Positions 54,155-63,214 of a stretch of DNA of 64,000 nucleotides are shown here, in pieces (within the stretch, counting starts at the first letter, position 1; the number at the start of each line of letters is the position of its first letter). The translations under genes and the position numbers were made by a program. The notes under the pieces are model-generated. The model was not told the origin of the DNA and did not search any database. It was given only the letters and a program-made list of their open reading frames with translations. Source of the DNA: Corynebacterium rhinophilum (lineage in GTDB: Bacteria; Actinomycetota; Actinomycetes; Mycobacteriales; Mycobacteriaceae); NCBI RefSeq assembly GCF_030227225.1, contig NZ_JASPHQ010000002.1:124001-188000 (forward strand). Direction: 5' to 3'.

Positions 54155-54756
54155 GCTACCTCCCAACCAGCCACGTAGCGGCCTACTCCGAGGGTGGCAT
54201 CTGTCGCCCGCACCTGCGCGCGCTTGGGCGTGCAGCCGGCAAGCTCAAGCCAAAGCTCCGGCTCTTCCACGCCGCGTTGCTGAAGCCATTCGGCATTGCT
54301 GCTTGCCGATGCCCCCATCAGCACCTCCTCGCACCACCGGTGCGCCTCCTGCGCTCCGGGGATAAGGGCCAGCGGTGCCCTCTCGGTAAGGCCCGCGCTG
54401 CCGTCTGCGACCACGACGCTCAGGACCTTAGGGTCTGGCGCGCCCAGGCGATCGCGGCTATCGCGGACCGTTATCTGTGGGACCGTGGACAAGACGTAGT
54501 GGGCCATGATCTCTGACAGGTAGATTCCGGCGCCCACGTGCACCTGGTGAGCACCCCATGCGCGCAGGCTTCCGATGTGGCGGGTGTGCCAGCGTGGGGA
54601 GCGGGATCCGATAATTTCTGCCTCGTTAATGCCGGCGGCAGCGGCTTCAACCGCGAGCGTGCGCGCCGCCGCGAGCAGTGCCCGCGAGGCGGCGTCGTTG
54701 GGAGCTAGCTCGACTGCCAGCGCCGGCGAGGCGGGCATAACCATGAGATTGAACAT
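54136..54756 (-). CDS. Rv2728c-like conserved protein
   Basis: A 206-aa Ala-rich soluble protein at the position of Rv2728c, upstream of and overlapping miaA. It contains [42 protein letters not shown] and [22 protein letters not shown]. The shape recalls class III extradiol dioxygenase-type proteins, but metal ligands are not convincing, so no function is assigned. ATG after GGAGGAA. Overlap with miaA suggests shared expression. Confidence 0.8.
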   Translation of the reverse strand: MFNLMVMPASPALAVELAPNDAASRALLAAARTLAVEAAAAGINEAEIIGSRSPRWHTRHIGSLRAWGAHQVHVGAGIYLSEIMAHYVLSTVPQITVRDSRDRLGAPDPKVLSVVVADGSAGLTERAPLALIPGAQEAHRWCEEVLMGASASSNAEWLQQRGVEEPELWLELAGCTPKRAQVRATDATLGVGRYVAGWEVACAPSQ

Positions 54757-54892
54757 TATTCCTCCATACTATCTACCCAAGAGGAGGTAATTAAATAGAT
54801 TCTAGGCACACAGCGATTTTTCGCGGTAATGTAACCAGTGATTTCATCCGGCAGCCGTGACGCGCGGCGATATATGTCTAGGAGGGCTTTCC

Positions 54893-56197
54893 ATGTCTCC
54901 CACCCCTACTCCAGGTTCCATGCCCAAGAAGGGCCCCCGCCCTACAGCCAAGCCCGTGCCCGTTCAATCTCCGAGCAAGAACGATCCAGCCAAGTGGGGG
55001 CGCGTCGATGCCGATGGGTCCGTCTTCGTTTCCGCCCCCGAGGGCGAGCGCAAGATTGGAGAATGGCAGGCAGGCTCTGCGCAAGAGGGCCTCGAGCACT
55101 TCGGCGCCCGCTATGACGATCTAGCCACCGAGATCGAGCTTTTGGAGGCTCGCCTGCGCGCCAACCCCAGCGAAGCCGCAGGAATCAAGCAGACGGCCGC
55201 GGAATTGCGCGAGACCCTGCCTACCGCCGCGGTCATTGGCGATATCGCCGCATTGGATCGCCGCCTGGGCGCGGTTATCGATCACTCCGTTGTGGCCGGG
55301 GAGCAGGCGCAGGCGGATAAGGAAAAGCGCCGCCAGGACGCCATTACGGCGAAGGAAAAGCTCGCCGCCGAGGCGGAAGAGATTGCCGAAAATTCCACCG
55401 AATGGAAGGCCGCCGGTGACCGCATCCGCGCCATTTTGGAAGAGTGGAAGCAGATTAAGGGCATCGATAAGAAGACCGATGACGGCCTGTGGAAGCGCTA
55501 CTCTCGCGCCCGCGATGCCTTCAATAGGCGCCGCGGTTCGCACTTTGCAGAACTCGATCGCGCCCGCGCGGCGGCGCGAAAGAAGAAGGAAGAACTCGTC
55601 GAGCGCGCTGAAGCCATCCAGGACTCCACCGACTGGGGCCCTACCGCCCGCGCCTACCGCGATCTCATGGCGGAGTGGAAGGCGGCTGGCCGCGCCCCAC
55701 GCGAGGTCGATGACCAACTGTGGGCAAAGTTCCGCGCCGCTCAGGACCGCTTCTTTGATGCCCGCAATGCCGTCAACGACGAGCGGGACCGCGAGTTCGC
55801 CGAAAACGCCAAGGCAAAGGACGCACTGCTTGCGGAATACGATAGCCTGATTGACCCATCGCAAAGCATGGACAAGGCCAAGGCTAAGCTGCGCGAGCTG
55901 CAGGAAAAGTGGGAGGAAATCGGCTTTGTGCCCCGCAATCAGGTGCGCGAGTACGAATCCAAGATCGAGCAGCTAGAAAAGCGCGTCACCCAGGCGGAAG
56001 AATCCGAATGGCGGCGCACCGACCCTGAAGCGCAGGCTCGCGTGGCCCAGTTCCAGGCCAAGGTGGAAGACTTCAAGGCCCAGTCCGTGGCCGCGGAAGC
56101 TAAGGGCAAGGAGAAGAAGGCCGCGGAGCTGCGCGCACAGGCGGAGCAATGGCAGGAATTTGCCGATGCCGCTGCCAATGCCGTCAACGATAAATAG
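54893..56197 (+). CDS. DUF349 coiled-coil protein
   Basis: A 434-aa, almost entirely helical and highly charged protein with repeated DUF349 units: segments ending in W followed by an arginine-rich stretch (EWKAAGDRIRAILEEWKQIKG; DWGPTARAYRDLMAEWKAAG; DQLWAKFRAAQDRFFDARNA) recur about every 75 residues. DUF349 proteins are widespread, with no settled biochemical role. An upstream start at 54857 is possible, but the ATG at 54893 has TAGGAGGG. The stop overlaps the next start by one base. Counterpart of Rv2731. Confidence 0.87.
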   Translation: MSPTPTPGSMPKKGPRPTAKPVPVQSPSKNDPAKWGRVDADGSVFVSAPEGERKIGEWQAGSAQEGLEHFGARYDDLATEIELLEARLRANPSEAAGIKQTAAELRETLPTAAVIGDIAALDRRLGAVIDHSVVAGEQAQADKEKRRQDAITAKEKLAAEAEEIAENSTEWKAAGDRIRAILEEWKQIKGIDKKTDDGLWKRYSRARDAFNRRRGSHFAELDRARAAARKKKEELVERAEAIQDSTDWGPTARAYRDLMAEWKAAGRAPREVDDQLWAKFRAAQDRFFDARNAVNDERDREFAENAKAKDALLAEYDSLIDPSQSMDKAKAKLRELQEKWEEIGFVPRNQVREYESKIEQLEKRVTQAEESEWRRTDPEAQARVAQFQAKVEDFKAQSVAAEAKGKEKKAAELRAQAEQWQEFADAAANAVNDK

Positions 56198-57297
56198 TGC
56201 ACCTCGTTCAGATTGCGCGCCCCACCCAGGTAACCGAGGCTGAACCGGCGGATTGCATCCGATCCTTTGTTTTCTGGGCAAACCTGGCGGCGCAGGAAGC
56301 CAGTGGGGATGCGGCGGCCTCGACCTCGCCTAGCCGCGTGGTGCACCGCCTGCAGGGTTCGGGCGAATCGCAAACCTACCTTTTCGCCGTGGTCGATGCG
56401 CCGGCGACGCTCGGTCCTGTCTCCGATCTTGGCCTGCCCCAAATCCCCGCCACCGCACCGAGCCCCGAGCTGGACTATGTAGGATTTATCCACATCAGCC
56501 TGCCGCTTTTAGAAGAGCGCAATGCCGCGGAAATCGAGTGCGTCCTCTGCGATCTGCCACTGCCCGGAGAATCCCTTGATGCCAAGGGGCAGAAGGTGGC
56601 TACCTGGATGGGAGATACCGCTTTAAAAATCACCCAACAGCTCGGCCGCAGCGTCGCGCACGTGGGTCTGCTGCACCCGCCGGAGACTTCGCCGGAGTAC
56701 GACGCGATGGCGGAGGTCTATCAATCCCTGGGCTTTACGCAGCGCCATAGTGAGCGGCAACTAGCCATCGATATTCCAGAACAGCCAGCTGCTGCCCTCT
56801 TTCCGCCCGGGCTTTCGGCCGCGGTATGGCAGGACTATGCCATACCGGAAGAACACATCGACGATGTCATGCGCCTTTTAACGGTCGCCTCCGCAGATGC
56901 CGATACCGGCACCCTGTCCACCGAACCCATCGTGTGGTCTCGGCAGCGATTGGAGGAGGCGCACCAACGCCTGCGTTCGCGGCGCGGACATACGTTGCTC
57001 GTAGCGCTCATTGATGACGCCGGCGACATCGTGGCGCTCACGGAACTGGCGCGCCATGAGGCTGCGGATCCGGAGGTCTGCGAATGGACCCTCACCGTCA
57101 CCGACCGCGACCACCGCCGGCAAGGCTTAGCACAATTGGCAAAACTCACCGCCCTGCACGAGGTCCACCGAGCGTGGCCGCAGGTGCGCCGCTGCTATTG
57201 TTCCGTCGCCGCCGGTGACGCAGCTATGAACGCGCTATATGCACGGCTCGGGGCGCGGGAAATCTCCCAATCCTCAGCCTGGGAGCTGCACCTTTAG
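56197..57297 (+). CDS. GNAT-family acetyltransferase
   Basis: The 366-aa protein consists of two halves of related shape; only the C-terminal one (about 205-365) is a clear GNAT domain, with VTDRDHRRQGLAQLAKLTAL as the acetyl-CoA-binding loop (R/Q-x-x-G-x-A) and AMNALYARLGARE as its last helix. The N-terminal half may be a degenerate GNAT repeat. The substrate is unknown; the layout resembles mycothiol synthase but the gene context gives no support. The GTG start overlaps the DUF349 stop by one base (TAGTG), so they are coupled. Confidence 0.82.
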   Translation: MHLVQIARPTQVTEAEPADCIRSFVFWANLAAQEASGDAAASTSPSRVVHRLQGSGESQTYLFAVVDAPATLGPVSDLGLPQIPATAPSPELDYVGFIHISLPLLEERNAAEIECVLCDLPLPGESLDAKGQKVATWMGDTALKITQQLGRSVAHVGLLHPPETSPEYDAMAEVYQSLGFTQRHSERQLAIDIPEQPAAALFPPGLSAAVWQDYAIPEEHIDDVMRLLTVASADADTGTLSTEPIVWSRQRLEEAHQRLRSRRGHTLLVALIDDAGDIVALTELARHEAADPEVCEWTLTVTDRDHRRQGLAQLAKLTALHEVHRAWPQVRRCYCSVAAGDAAMNALYARLGAREISQSSAWELHL

Positions 57298-57920
57298 CCC
57301 TCCTGCTGGTGACGGTGGCGCTCGGCGGCTTTCTTGCGGCGGTCATCGATAAGCATCTCCTGCGGCTGTGGGGACGCAATATCGGACTGGATTTTGCCTA
57401 CCTCATCCAGCTGGCCCGCCGAGGCGCGGACCTTCTCCTCGGCCGCGCGTTGCTCCGGGCTGCGGCGCAGGGCGACGAGGCTAAAGCCCAAGAAGGCCAG
57501 GAAGGTGGCCAGCATGCCCACCCACATGCCAATGGCCGGGCCGTCTGCGGTGGAGCCGCGGTACCAAAAGCCCCACAGGTTGACGAAGAAAGAAACCGTC
57601 ACCATCATCCACGCAATCAGCCCGAGGGTGGCGCGGCGGGTCAGCAAGGTCGCCGTCGTCAGCACGCCCACGCCGAGTAGCGCGAGCCACGCGGAGACGG
57701 TTTCCATCAGCGAGATCTTCACCCCATCATCGGTGGTGCCAAAACTCAGGACCTGCCACCCGTGGGCAGAGCCAGCATAAGGAACGATGAGGTAGACAAT
57801 ATAGGCCGCCACAGCGATCCACAGCGTTAGCTTCTGCCCACGCAGATCCATGGTTTGTGCTGCTCGGCGCTCCGCCTGTGCCGCCTCCTGGGCGGCGCTG
57901 GTGGTATTTCGCTCTGTCAT
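57294..57920 (-). CDS. four-helix membrane protein (Rv2732c-like)
   Basis: A 208-aa protein with about 30 polar N-terminal residues, four membrane segments (LTLWIAVAAYIVYLIVPYAG, TVSAWLALLGVGVLTTATLL, LGLIAWMMVTVSFFVNLWGF, GMWVGMLATFLAFLGFSLVAL) and a long charged tail ending in RHRHQQEG. Function unknown. It follows miaB after 23 bases, the same arrangement as Rv2733c-Rv2732c. TAGGCT lies eight bases before the ATG. Its stop overlaps the stop region of the convergent GNAT gene. Confidence 0.78.
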   Translation of the reverse strand: MTERNTTSAAQEAAQAERRAAQTMDLRGQKLTLWIAVAAYIVYLIVPYAGSAHGWQVLSFGTTDDGVKISLMETVSAWLALLGVGVLTTATLLTRRATLGLIAWMMVTVSFFVNLWGFWYRGSTADGPAIGMWVGMLATFLAFLGFSLVALRRSPEQRAAEEKVRASAGQLDEVGKIQSDIASPQPQEMLIDDRRKKAAERHRHQQEG

Positions 57921-57928
57921 GGCACCCT

Positions 57929-57934
57929 AGCCTA
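57929..57934 (-). promoter_or_regulatory. -10-like element before the Rv2732c-like gene
   Basis: TAGGCT on the minus strand, eight bases before the ATG; AGGG within this gap could instead be a weak ribosome site. Confidence 0.35.
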
Positions 57935-57943
57935 CTCCCCCGG

Positions 57944-59470
57944 TTAGCAGCCGCAGGAATCCGCTGTGGCAGCGCCGGCGGGCTTGCCGATGCCCGGCAG
58001 TCCCAACCCCACCCCAATGGGAGCGGTAGTGGGGGTTTGGCCCGCCGCCGACATGTCGCCGGCCTTGGTGCGGGTGTGGGTGGCTACTGCGGCATCGGCA
58101 AGCAAGAAGAACGAGCCTGCACCGGTGACCTTGGTGCGCACGACGTCGCCGGGGCGAATCTCGGCGGAGATATCCGCGCCGTTGTCGTCGATGGGGCTAA
58201 AGTGCACGAGGCGCCCATCGCGGGCTCGCCCCGACATGCGGTGGGTCTCATCGTTCTTGCGCCCGCCTTCAGCCTGGACCAAGAGCTCCACCTCAGTGCC
58301 CACGAGCTTCTGATTCTCTTCTGCCTGGATGCTATCCTGCAGCGCAACGAGCCGCTCGAAGCGATCCTGGACGATTTCCTTAGGCACTTGGTTTTCCATC
58401 TCCGCCGCGGGGGTGCCAGGGCGCGGGGAATACTGGAAGGTAAACGCCGAGGCGAAGCGAGCGCGGCGAACCAACTCCATGGTGTCCTGGAAATCCTCTT
58501 CGGTCTCGCCCGGGAAGCCGACGATGATATCGGTAGTAATCGCCGCGTTTGGAATCTTCTCGCGGACTTCATCGAGAATGCGCAAAAACTTCTTCGTGCG
58601 GTAGGAACGGCGCATGTCCTTCAAGACCTTATCCGAGCCGGACTGCAGCGGCATATGCAGCTGCGGGCACACCGCCGGGGTTTCCGCCATGGCGTCGATG
58701 ACATCCGAGGTAAATTCTGCCGGGTGCGGGGAGGTAAACCGCAGTCGCTCGAGGCCGTCGATCTTTCCCACCTCGCGCAGCAGCTTAGAGAAAGCGAAGC
58801 GATCGCGCGGCATTTCTAGATCGGCGAAATTCACGCCATAGGCGTTGACGTTTTGGCCCAGCAGGGTGACCTCAGAGACGCCCTGGTCCACCAGCGCTTG
58901 TACCTCGGCCAGGATATCGCCCGGCCGGCGGTCCTCTTCCTTACCGCGCAGGGAGGGAACGATGCAGAAAGTGCAGGTGTTATTGCAGCCTACGGACACC
59001 GACACCCAACCCGCGTAGGCGGATTCGCGCTTAGCGGGCAAAACCGAGGGGAACGCCTCTAGCGAATCGACGATTTCTACCTGGGCTTCCTCGTTATGGC
59101 GGGCGCGTTCGAGGAGGGTTGGCAATGCCGCCATATTGTGGGTGCCGAAGACGGCATCCACCCACGGTGCGTTGTCAAGGACAGTGTCTTTATCCTTTTG
59201 CGCAAGGCAACCGCCCACGGCAATTTGCATGCCTGGGTGGTTCTCCTTCGTCTTCTTCAATGCGCCCAGCGTGCCGTACAGGCGCTTGTCGGCGTTTTCG
59301 CGGACTGCGCACGTATTAAAGACGATGAGATCCGGCTCCGTGGCCTCGTCTGCGGCCGCGTAGCCAGCTTCCTCAAGCAGGCCAGAGATGCGCTCAGAAT
59401 CGTGCACATTCATCTGACAGCCGAAGGTTCGGACTTCATAGGTACGGGTTTCAGGAATTGTCTGCTCCAC
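57944..59470 (-). CDS. miaB: tRNA-2-methylthio-N6-dimethylallyladenosine synthase
   Basis: MiaB is a radical-SAM methylthiotransferase that adds a methylthio group to C2 of i6A37 in tRNA, after MiaA. The 508-aa protein has the N-terminal auxiliary cluster cysteines 18, 54 and 88, the radical-SAM motif CNNTCTFC (Cys162, 166, 169) and a C-terminal TRAM domain at about 395-465. The last 40 residues are an extra Gly/Pro/Ala-rich tail ending in SCGC. GTG start with TAGACT eight bases before it. Confidence 0.96.
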   Translation of the reverse strand: MEQTIPETRTYEVRTFGCQMNVHDSERISGLLEEAGYAAADEATEPDLIVFNTCAVRENADKRLYGTLGALKKTKENHPGMQIAVGGCLAQKDKDTVLDNAPWVDAVFGTHNMAALPTLLERARHNEEAQVEIVDSLEAFPSVLPAKRESAYAGWVSVSVGCNNTCTFCIVPSLRGKEEDRRPGDILAEVQALVDQGVSEVTLLGQNVNAYGVNFADLEMPRDRFAFSKLLREVGKIDGLERLRFTSPHPAEFTSDVIDAMAETPAVCPQLHMPLQSGSDKVLKDMRRSYRTKKFLRILDEVREKIPNAAITTDIIVGFPGETEEDFQDTMELVRRARFASAFTFQYSPRPGTPAAEMENQVPKEIVQDRFERLVALQDSIQAEENQKLVGTEVELLVQAEGGRKNDETHRMSGRARDGRLVHFSPIDDNGADISAEIRPGDVVRTKVTGAGSFFLLADAAVATHTRTKAGDMSAAGQTPTTAPIGVGLGLPGIGKPAGAATADSCGC

Positions 59471-59478
59471 GTCGGCAT

Positions 59479-59484
59479 AGTCTA
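59479..59484 (-). promoter_or_regulatory. -10 element of miaB, probably leaderless
   Basis: TAGACT on the minus strand stands eight bases before the GTG of miaB. Confidence 0.45.
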
Positions 59485-59641
59485 GCCATCACCCAGAACA
59501 ACTCATAACCGTCGCTGCTAGGCGCCCATGAAGGCTGGAAGATGAGACCAGGGCGTGGTGCACTGCCTTAGGGTGCGCACCCGCTGTGCGTGGGGATGCG
59601 CGCGCGAGTGCCTAGGTTAGTGTCCCACTAGGCGTACGGAT

Positions 59642-60241
59642 TTAAGGAGAAGACAGCTCCTCGCAACGCTCCTCGAGGGCGCTAATGGCAATGTTCAAAG
59701 ACATTCCCTCGTTGAACCCACGGCGCGCCAATACGCCCACGATTCTGCGCAGCGCCTTATCCCGTTCCTTCCTATCTGCAGGAACGGATTTCACGCTGCG
59801 CGCTTTCTTTTCCGCCAAGGCTCGGGCCATAGCTTCTTCATCGGCGGCATCAATTTGCTCGAGGGCTTCGTCTCTATCCGCTTGGCTTACGCCCTTTTCC
59901 CGGAGCTCGCGGTCGAGGACGCTGCGCAATTTCCCCCTCCGCTTATGCCGCTGCCGCACCCATTCGGCGGCAAAGGCGGCATCGTTAATGAGGCCCGCAT
60001 GCGCTAAGTCATCGAGGACATCTTCAACCACCTCGGGGTCGAATTCGGCTTGTACTAGACGGTCATACAATTCCTGACGGGATCGCGAACGTTGATCCAG
60101 CAAACCCAAGGCGCGGGAGCGAACCTTGGATTTTGCCTCCTCCGCCTCCCGATCAAAAAGCCCGCCCCCGGCTTCTCCTTTTTCATAGGCGGCAAGGGCC
60201 TGGCGGAGTTGCTCTAACTTTTCAGGGGCGGGTTGATTCAT
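59642..60241 (-). CDS. recX: RecA regulator RecX
   Basis: RecX binds RecA filaments and limits their growth and coprotease activity. The 199-aa protein has the three-helix repeats of the family: RALGLLDQRSRSRQELYDRLVQAEFDPEVVEDVLDDL, then INDAAFAAEWVRQRH, and RIVGVLARRGFNEGMSLN. The N-terminal 35 residues are charged and variable. It starts 39 bases after recA in the same direction, so they are cotranscribed, as in most bacteria. Confidence 0.93.
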   Translation of the reverse strand: MNQPAPEKLEQLRQALAAYEKGEAGGGLFDREAEEAKSKVRSRALGLLDQRSRSRQELYDRLVQAEFDPEVVEDVLDDLAHAGLINDAAFAAEWVRQRHKRRGKLRSVLDRELREKGVSQADRDEALEQIDAADEEAMARALAEKKARSVKSVPADRKERDKALRRIVGVLARRGFNEGMSLNIAISALEERCEELSSP

Positions 60242-60280
60242 AGCGCGGGTTAAAAGCGATGGGATTGCAGGTGGACAGGA

Positions 60281-61417
60281 TTAGTCGTCATCGAAGTCGA
60301 CGTTCGGGACCAAATCTACGGATTCATCCGTCAATGGGTCATCGGAGCCGGGGACATCCATGGCGGTAGCTTCTTCACCATTTGCCGCCTCTTCCCCAAT
60401 GCCGAGCTTCTGGAAGATCTTCTTTTCGATCTCATTGGCAAGGTCTGGGTTGTCCTTAAGGAAGGAGCGGGCCTTCTCCTTACCTTGGCCCAATTGATCG
60501 CCTTCGTAAGTAAACCAGGAGCCGGACTTGCGGATGAAGCCGTTTTCTACGCCGAGATCAATGATGGAAGACTCCCGAGAGATACCCTCGCCGTACATGA
60601 TGTCGAACTCGGCGATCTTGAATGGTGGGGAGACCTTATTCTTTACCACCTTGAGCTTTGTGCGGTTGCCAATGGCGTCTTGGCCATCCTTCAGGGTCTG
60701 GATACGGCGGATATCGCAGCGCACGGAGGAATAGAACTTCAGCGCCTTACCACCGGTGGTGGTCTCCGGGGAACCGAACATCACACCGATCTTTTCGCGC
60801 AGCTGGTTGATGAAGATTGCGGTGGTACCGGAGTTGTATAGCGCACCGGTCATCTTGCGCAAGGCCTGGGACATAAGGCGAGCTTGCAGGCCCACGTGGC
60901 TATCGCCCATCTCGCCTTCAATTTCCGCCTTTGGGGTCAACGCCGCCACGGAGTCCACAACGATAATGTCGATGGCGCCGGAGCGCACCAGCATATCTGC
61001 TATTTCTAGGGCCTGCTCACCAGTATCAGGCTGGGATACGAGGAGGTTATCGGTGTCGACACCTAGCAGGCGTGCATATTGGGGGTCGAGGGCGTGCTCG
61101 GCATCGATAAACGCTGCAATGCCGCCGTCTTTTTGCGCCGAGGCAATTGCGTGCAGTGCCACCGTCGTCTTACCAGAGGACTCTGGGCCATAGATTTCCA
61201 CAATTCGCCCGCGGGGAAAGCCGCCAATACCCAGTGCCACGTCGATTGCCGTGTTGCCGGAAGAAATGGCCTTGATGGGCGGGCGGTCATCATCGCCCAA
61301 GCGCATAACGGCGCCTTTGCCATAATCCTTTTCGATCATGGCCATAGCTGCATCTAGCGCCTTCTGGCGGTCATCTCCCTTGGTTGCGGCTGAGGATGAT
61401 TTCTTTTTCGTTGCCAT
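60281..61417 (-). CDS. recA: recombinase RecA
   Basis: RecA pairs homologous DNA and, as a filament, triggers LexA cleavage. The 378-aa protein has a Lys/Ser-rich N-terminus, the Walker [11 protein letters not shown], Walker [11 protein letters not shown], the L2 loop region [22 protein letters not shown], and an acidic tail ([21 protein letters not shown]). No intein is present. ATG after AAGGA. A candidate SOS box lies 126-141 bases upstream. Confidence 0.98.
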   Translation of the reverse strand: MATKKKSSSAATKGDDRQKALDAAMAMIEKDYGKGAVMRLGDDDRPPIKAISSGNTAIDVALGIGGFPRGRIVEIYGPESSGKTTVALHAIASAQKDGGIAAFIDAEHALDPQYARLLGVDTDNLLVSQPDTGEQALEIADMLVRSGAIDIIVVDSVAALTPKAEIEGEMGDSHVGLQARLMSQALRKMTGALYNSGTTAIFINQLREKIGVMFGSPETTTGGKALKFYSSVRCDIRRIQTLKDGQDAIGNRTKLKVVKNKVSPPFKIAEFDIMYGEGISRESSIIDLGVENGFIRKSGSWFTYEGDQLGQGKEKARSFLKDNPDLANEIEKKIFQKLGIGEEAANGEEATAMDVPGSDDPLTDESVDLVPNVDFDDD

Positions 61418-61542
61418 TGTTATAAATCCTTATCTCGTACGACACTGCGTGAACACTTAATTAGACTGCTGCAGAGCCCTAAATGGTTCCGCCCTCATTG
61501 CAATCCCACTGTAGTCGCCCACACCGACACTCCAACTAGAGT

Positions 61543-61558
61543 ACATACATCTGTTCGA
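61543..61558. promoter_or_regulatory. candidate LexA box of recA
   Basis: ACATACATCTGTTCGA has one perfect GTTCGA half and 9 of 12 matches to TCGAAC-N4-GTTCGA. It is in the recA upstream region and beside a second TTCGAATATCGAA partial dyad (61554-61566). Confidence 0.55.
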
Positions 61559-61598
61559 ATATCGAAAATGGACACGCATTTTCAGCTTTTCTCAGTCC

Positions 61599-61814
61599 CT
61601 ATAAGGTTGGGTAATCTACGCCGAGACGGCGCTCTTGGGGGACATCGAAGTCATCGCACAGCCCTATCCATACACGGCGGGGATCGACGCCACGTTCGAT
61701 AAGTTCATCCGGCGTTCCATTGAGCGCAGATAAAACATGCGAATGGCTAATCCACGCCCCTTTTGATTCGCCAAATTCATCCACAACCAATTGGTGGTAC
61801 TCCGTCAATCGCAT
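61599..61814 (-). CDS. DUF3046 protein
   Basis: A 71-aa actinobacterial protein, almost always upstream of recA (Rv2738c). It shows MRLTEYHQLVVDEFGESKGAW, HVLSALNGTPDELIERG and PRRVWIGLCDDFDVP, the whole conserved domain. Its job is unknown. I start at the ATG at 61814, which has TAGGAT exactly seven bases upstream; the open frame from 61838 adds eight residues not in the family. Confidence 0.88.
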   Translation of the reverse strand: MRLTEYHQLVVDEFGESKGAWISHSHVLSALNGTPDELIERGVDPRRVWIGLCDDFDVPQERRLGVDYPTL

Positions 61815-61821
61815 GCGCGCA

Positions 61822-61827
61822 ATCCTA
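61822..61827 (-). promoter_or_regulatory. -10 element of the DUF3046 gene, leaderless
   Basis: TAGGAT on the minus strand, seven bases, then the ATG at 61814. No ribosome site. Confidence 0.55.
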
Positions 61828-61883
61828 CCCACCACCATGGAAATTTTTCCAAAGCCTTTACCAGGACCCTAAAAATGTTGTAC

Positions 61884-61898
61884 TTGAACAACGTTCAA
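61884..61898. promoter_or_regulatory. BioQ-type operator TTGAAC-AAC-GTTCAA
   Basis: A perfect dyad with a three-base spacer, 46 bases upstream of bioY. It fits the TGAAC-N3-GTT type site of the TetR-family biotin regulator BioQ in C. glutamicum, which controls bioYMN. Confidence 0.75.
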
Positions 61899-61932
61899 AT
61901 ATGCATGTCTACAGCGCCTTTACCCAAGATGC

Positions 61933-61938
61933 TAATCT
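61933..61938 (+). promoter_or_regulatory. -10 element of bioYMN, probably leaderless
   Basis: TAATCT stands six bases before the bioY ATG, and the BioQ-type dyad lies about 35 bases upstream of it, over the -35 to -45 region. Confidence 0.5.
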
Positions 61939-61944
61939 TTTCCC

Positions 61945-62508
61945 ATGCAGAAGAACTCCGTGGCAACCACCATTGCCTATGTTGCGGTATTTACCGCCCT
62001 CGTTATCGTTTTAGCCTTCGTTTCTATCCCCGTAGGCACCGCCGGCGTCCCCATCGTCTTGCAAAACGCCGCGCTCATTTTGGCCGGACTCATCTTAGGC
62101 GGCAAACGCGGCGGCTACGTTGGGCTCCTATTCCTCTTTCTTGGTTTGGCATTGCCCGTTTTGGCAGGCGGTGGCACCACGCTCCGCGCGCTCGCCGGCC
62201 CCACCGTGGGATACATCGTCGGATACGTGCTCTCCCCAATCGTCGCAGGCGCCATTGCTTACCGCGCCCCACGCGGAAAGGGCGGCATGACCATTGTTCT
62301 CGCTATCGCGGCCATCGCAGGCCTCCTGGTGCAGTACACCTGTGGCGCGATCGGCTTGATGCTTCGCTCCGGATTGGACGTCGGCCCGGCCATCGCGGCG
62401 CAAGGCCCGTTCGTCCTCGTTGACACTGCAAAGCTCATCGTGGCCATCATCATCGCCGTCGGTGTTCACTCCGCATTCCCCGACCTGATGGGTAAGAAGG
62501 CCTCCTAG
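61945..62508 (+). CDS. bioY: biotin transporter substrate-binding component BioY
   Basis: BioY binds biotin in the membrane (S component of an ECF transporter). The 187-aa protein has about six helices; VGTAGVPIVLQNAALILAG and PTVGYIVGYVLSP are typical. bioM starts on the last base of its stop codon, so the three bio genes are one coupled operon. Biotin uptake matters in corynebacteria because many are biotin auxotrophs. Confidence 0.94.
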   Translation: MQKNSVATTIAYVAVFTALVIVLAFVSIPVGTAGVPIVLQNAALILAGLILGGKRGGYVGLLFLFLGLALPVLAGGGTTLRALAGPTVGYIVGYVLSPIVAGAIAYRAPRGKGGMTIVLAIAAIAGLLVQYTCGAIGLMLRSGLDVGPAIAAQGPFVLVDTAKLIVAIIIAVGVHSAFPDLMGKKAS

Positions 62509-63200
62509 TGCCCACCATCGACTTTTCCTCGGTGACAGTAGCCTTTGATGAGACGGTGGTCCTCGATGACATCAACCTCACTTTAAGCGAGCAGAGGATC
62601 GGCATCATCGGTCAAAATGGCGGCGGAAAGTCCACGCTGACCCGGCTAATCAATGGCCTGGGTGAGCCCTCCGCGGGCACCGTCACCGTCGACGGCATAA
62701 ATCCCAGCGAGCAGGGCAAAAAGGTGCGCGAAAAGGTGGGTTTCGTCTTTTCTGATGCAGAAAATCAGATCGTCATGACCAACGTGCGCGATGACATCGC
62801 TTTTTCGCTGCGCCGTTTCAAGTTATCTAAGGCCGAGCGCACTGCGCGAGTCGATGCCGCCCTAGAGCGGTTCGGGCTTCTAGACTTCGCCGAACGTTCC
62901 CCGCACACGCTATCTGGTGGACAGAAACAATTACTCGCCTTAGCCGCCGTACTGGTCATTGACCCGGTGCTCATCATCGCCGATGAGCCAACGACGCTGC
63001 TCGACCTTCGCAATCGCGACCGCATTAAGCGCGAGTTCGCACAGCTCGACCAGCAGCTCATCGTGGTTACTCACGATCTGGAATTCCTCATGGATTTCGA
63101 CCGTGTCATCTGCATCGATGACCACAAGGTTGCCGCCGATGGAGCTCCCCAGGAGGTCATCGATTTTTACCGAGACCTCATGGCACAACGGCCACTCTAG
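62508..63200 (+). CDS. bioM: biotin ECF transporter ATPase BioM
   Basis: The 230-aa ABC ATPase energises BioY. It has Walker A GQNGGGKST, the signature LSGGQKQ, Walker B VLIIADEPT and the switch histidine in VTHD. GTG start overlaps the bioY stop (TAGTG). Full length for the family. Confidence 0.95.
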   Translation: MPTIDFSSVTVAFDETVVLDDINLTLSEQRIGIIGQNGGGKSTLTRLINGLGEPSAGTVTVDGINPSEQGKKVREKVGFVFSDAENQIVMTNVRDDIAFSLRRFKLSKAERTARVDAALERFGLLDFAERSPHTLSGGQKQLLALAAVLVIDPVLIIADEPTTLLDLRNRDRIKREFAQLDQQLIVVTHDLEFLMDFDRVICIDDHKVAADGAPQEVIDFYRDLMAQRPL

Positions 63201-63214
63201 AAAGTCACCAACTA

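Noticed and set aside
57857-58819. A 320-residue plus-strand frame over the end of miaB
   Set aside because: Shadow of miaB and the adjacent membrane gene; both real genes have clear motifs.
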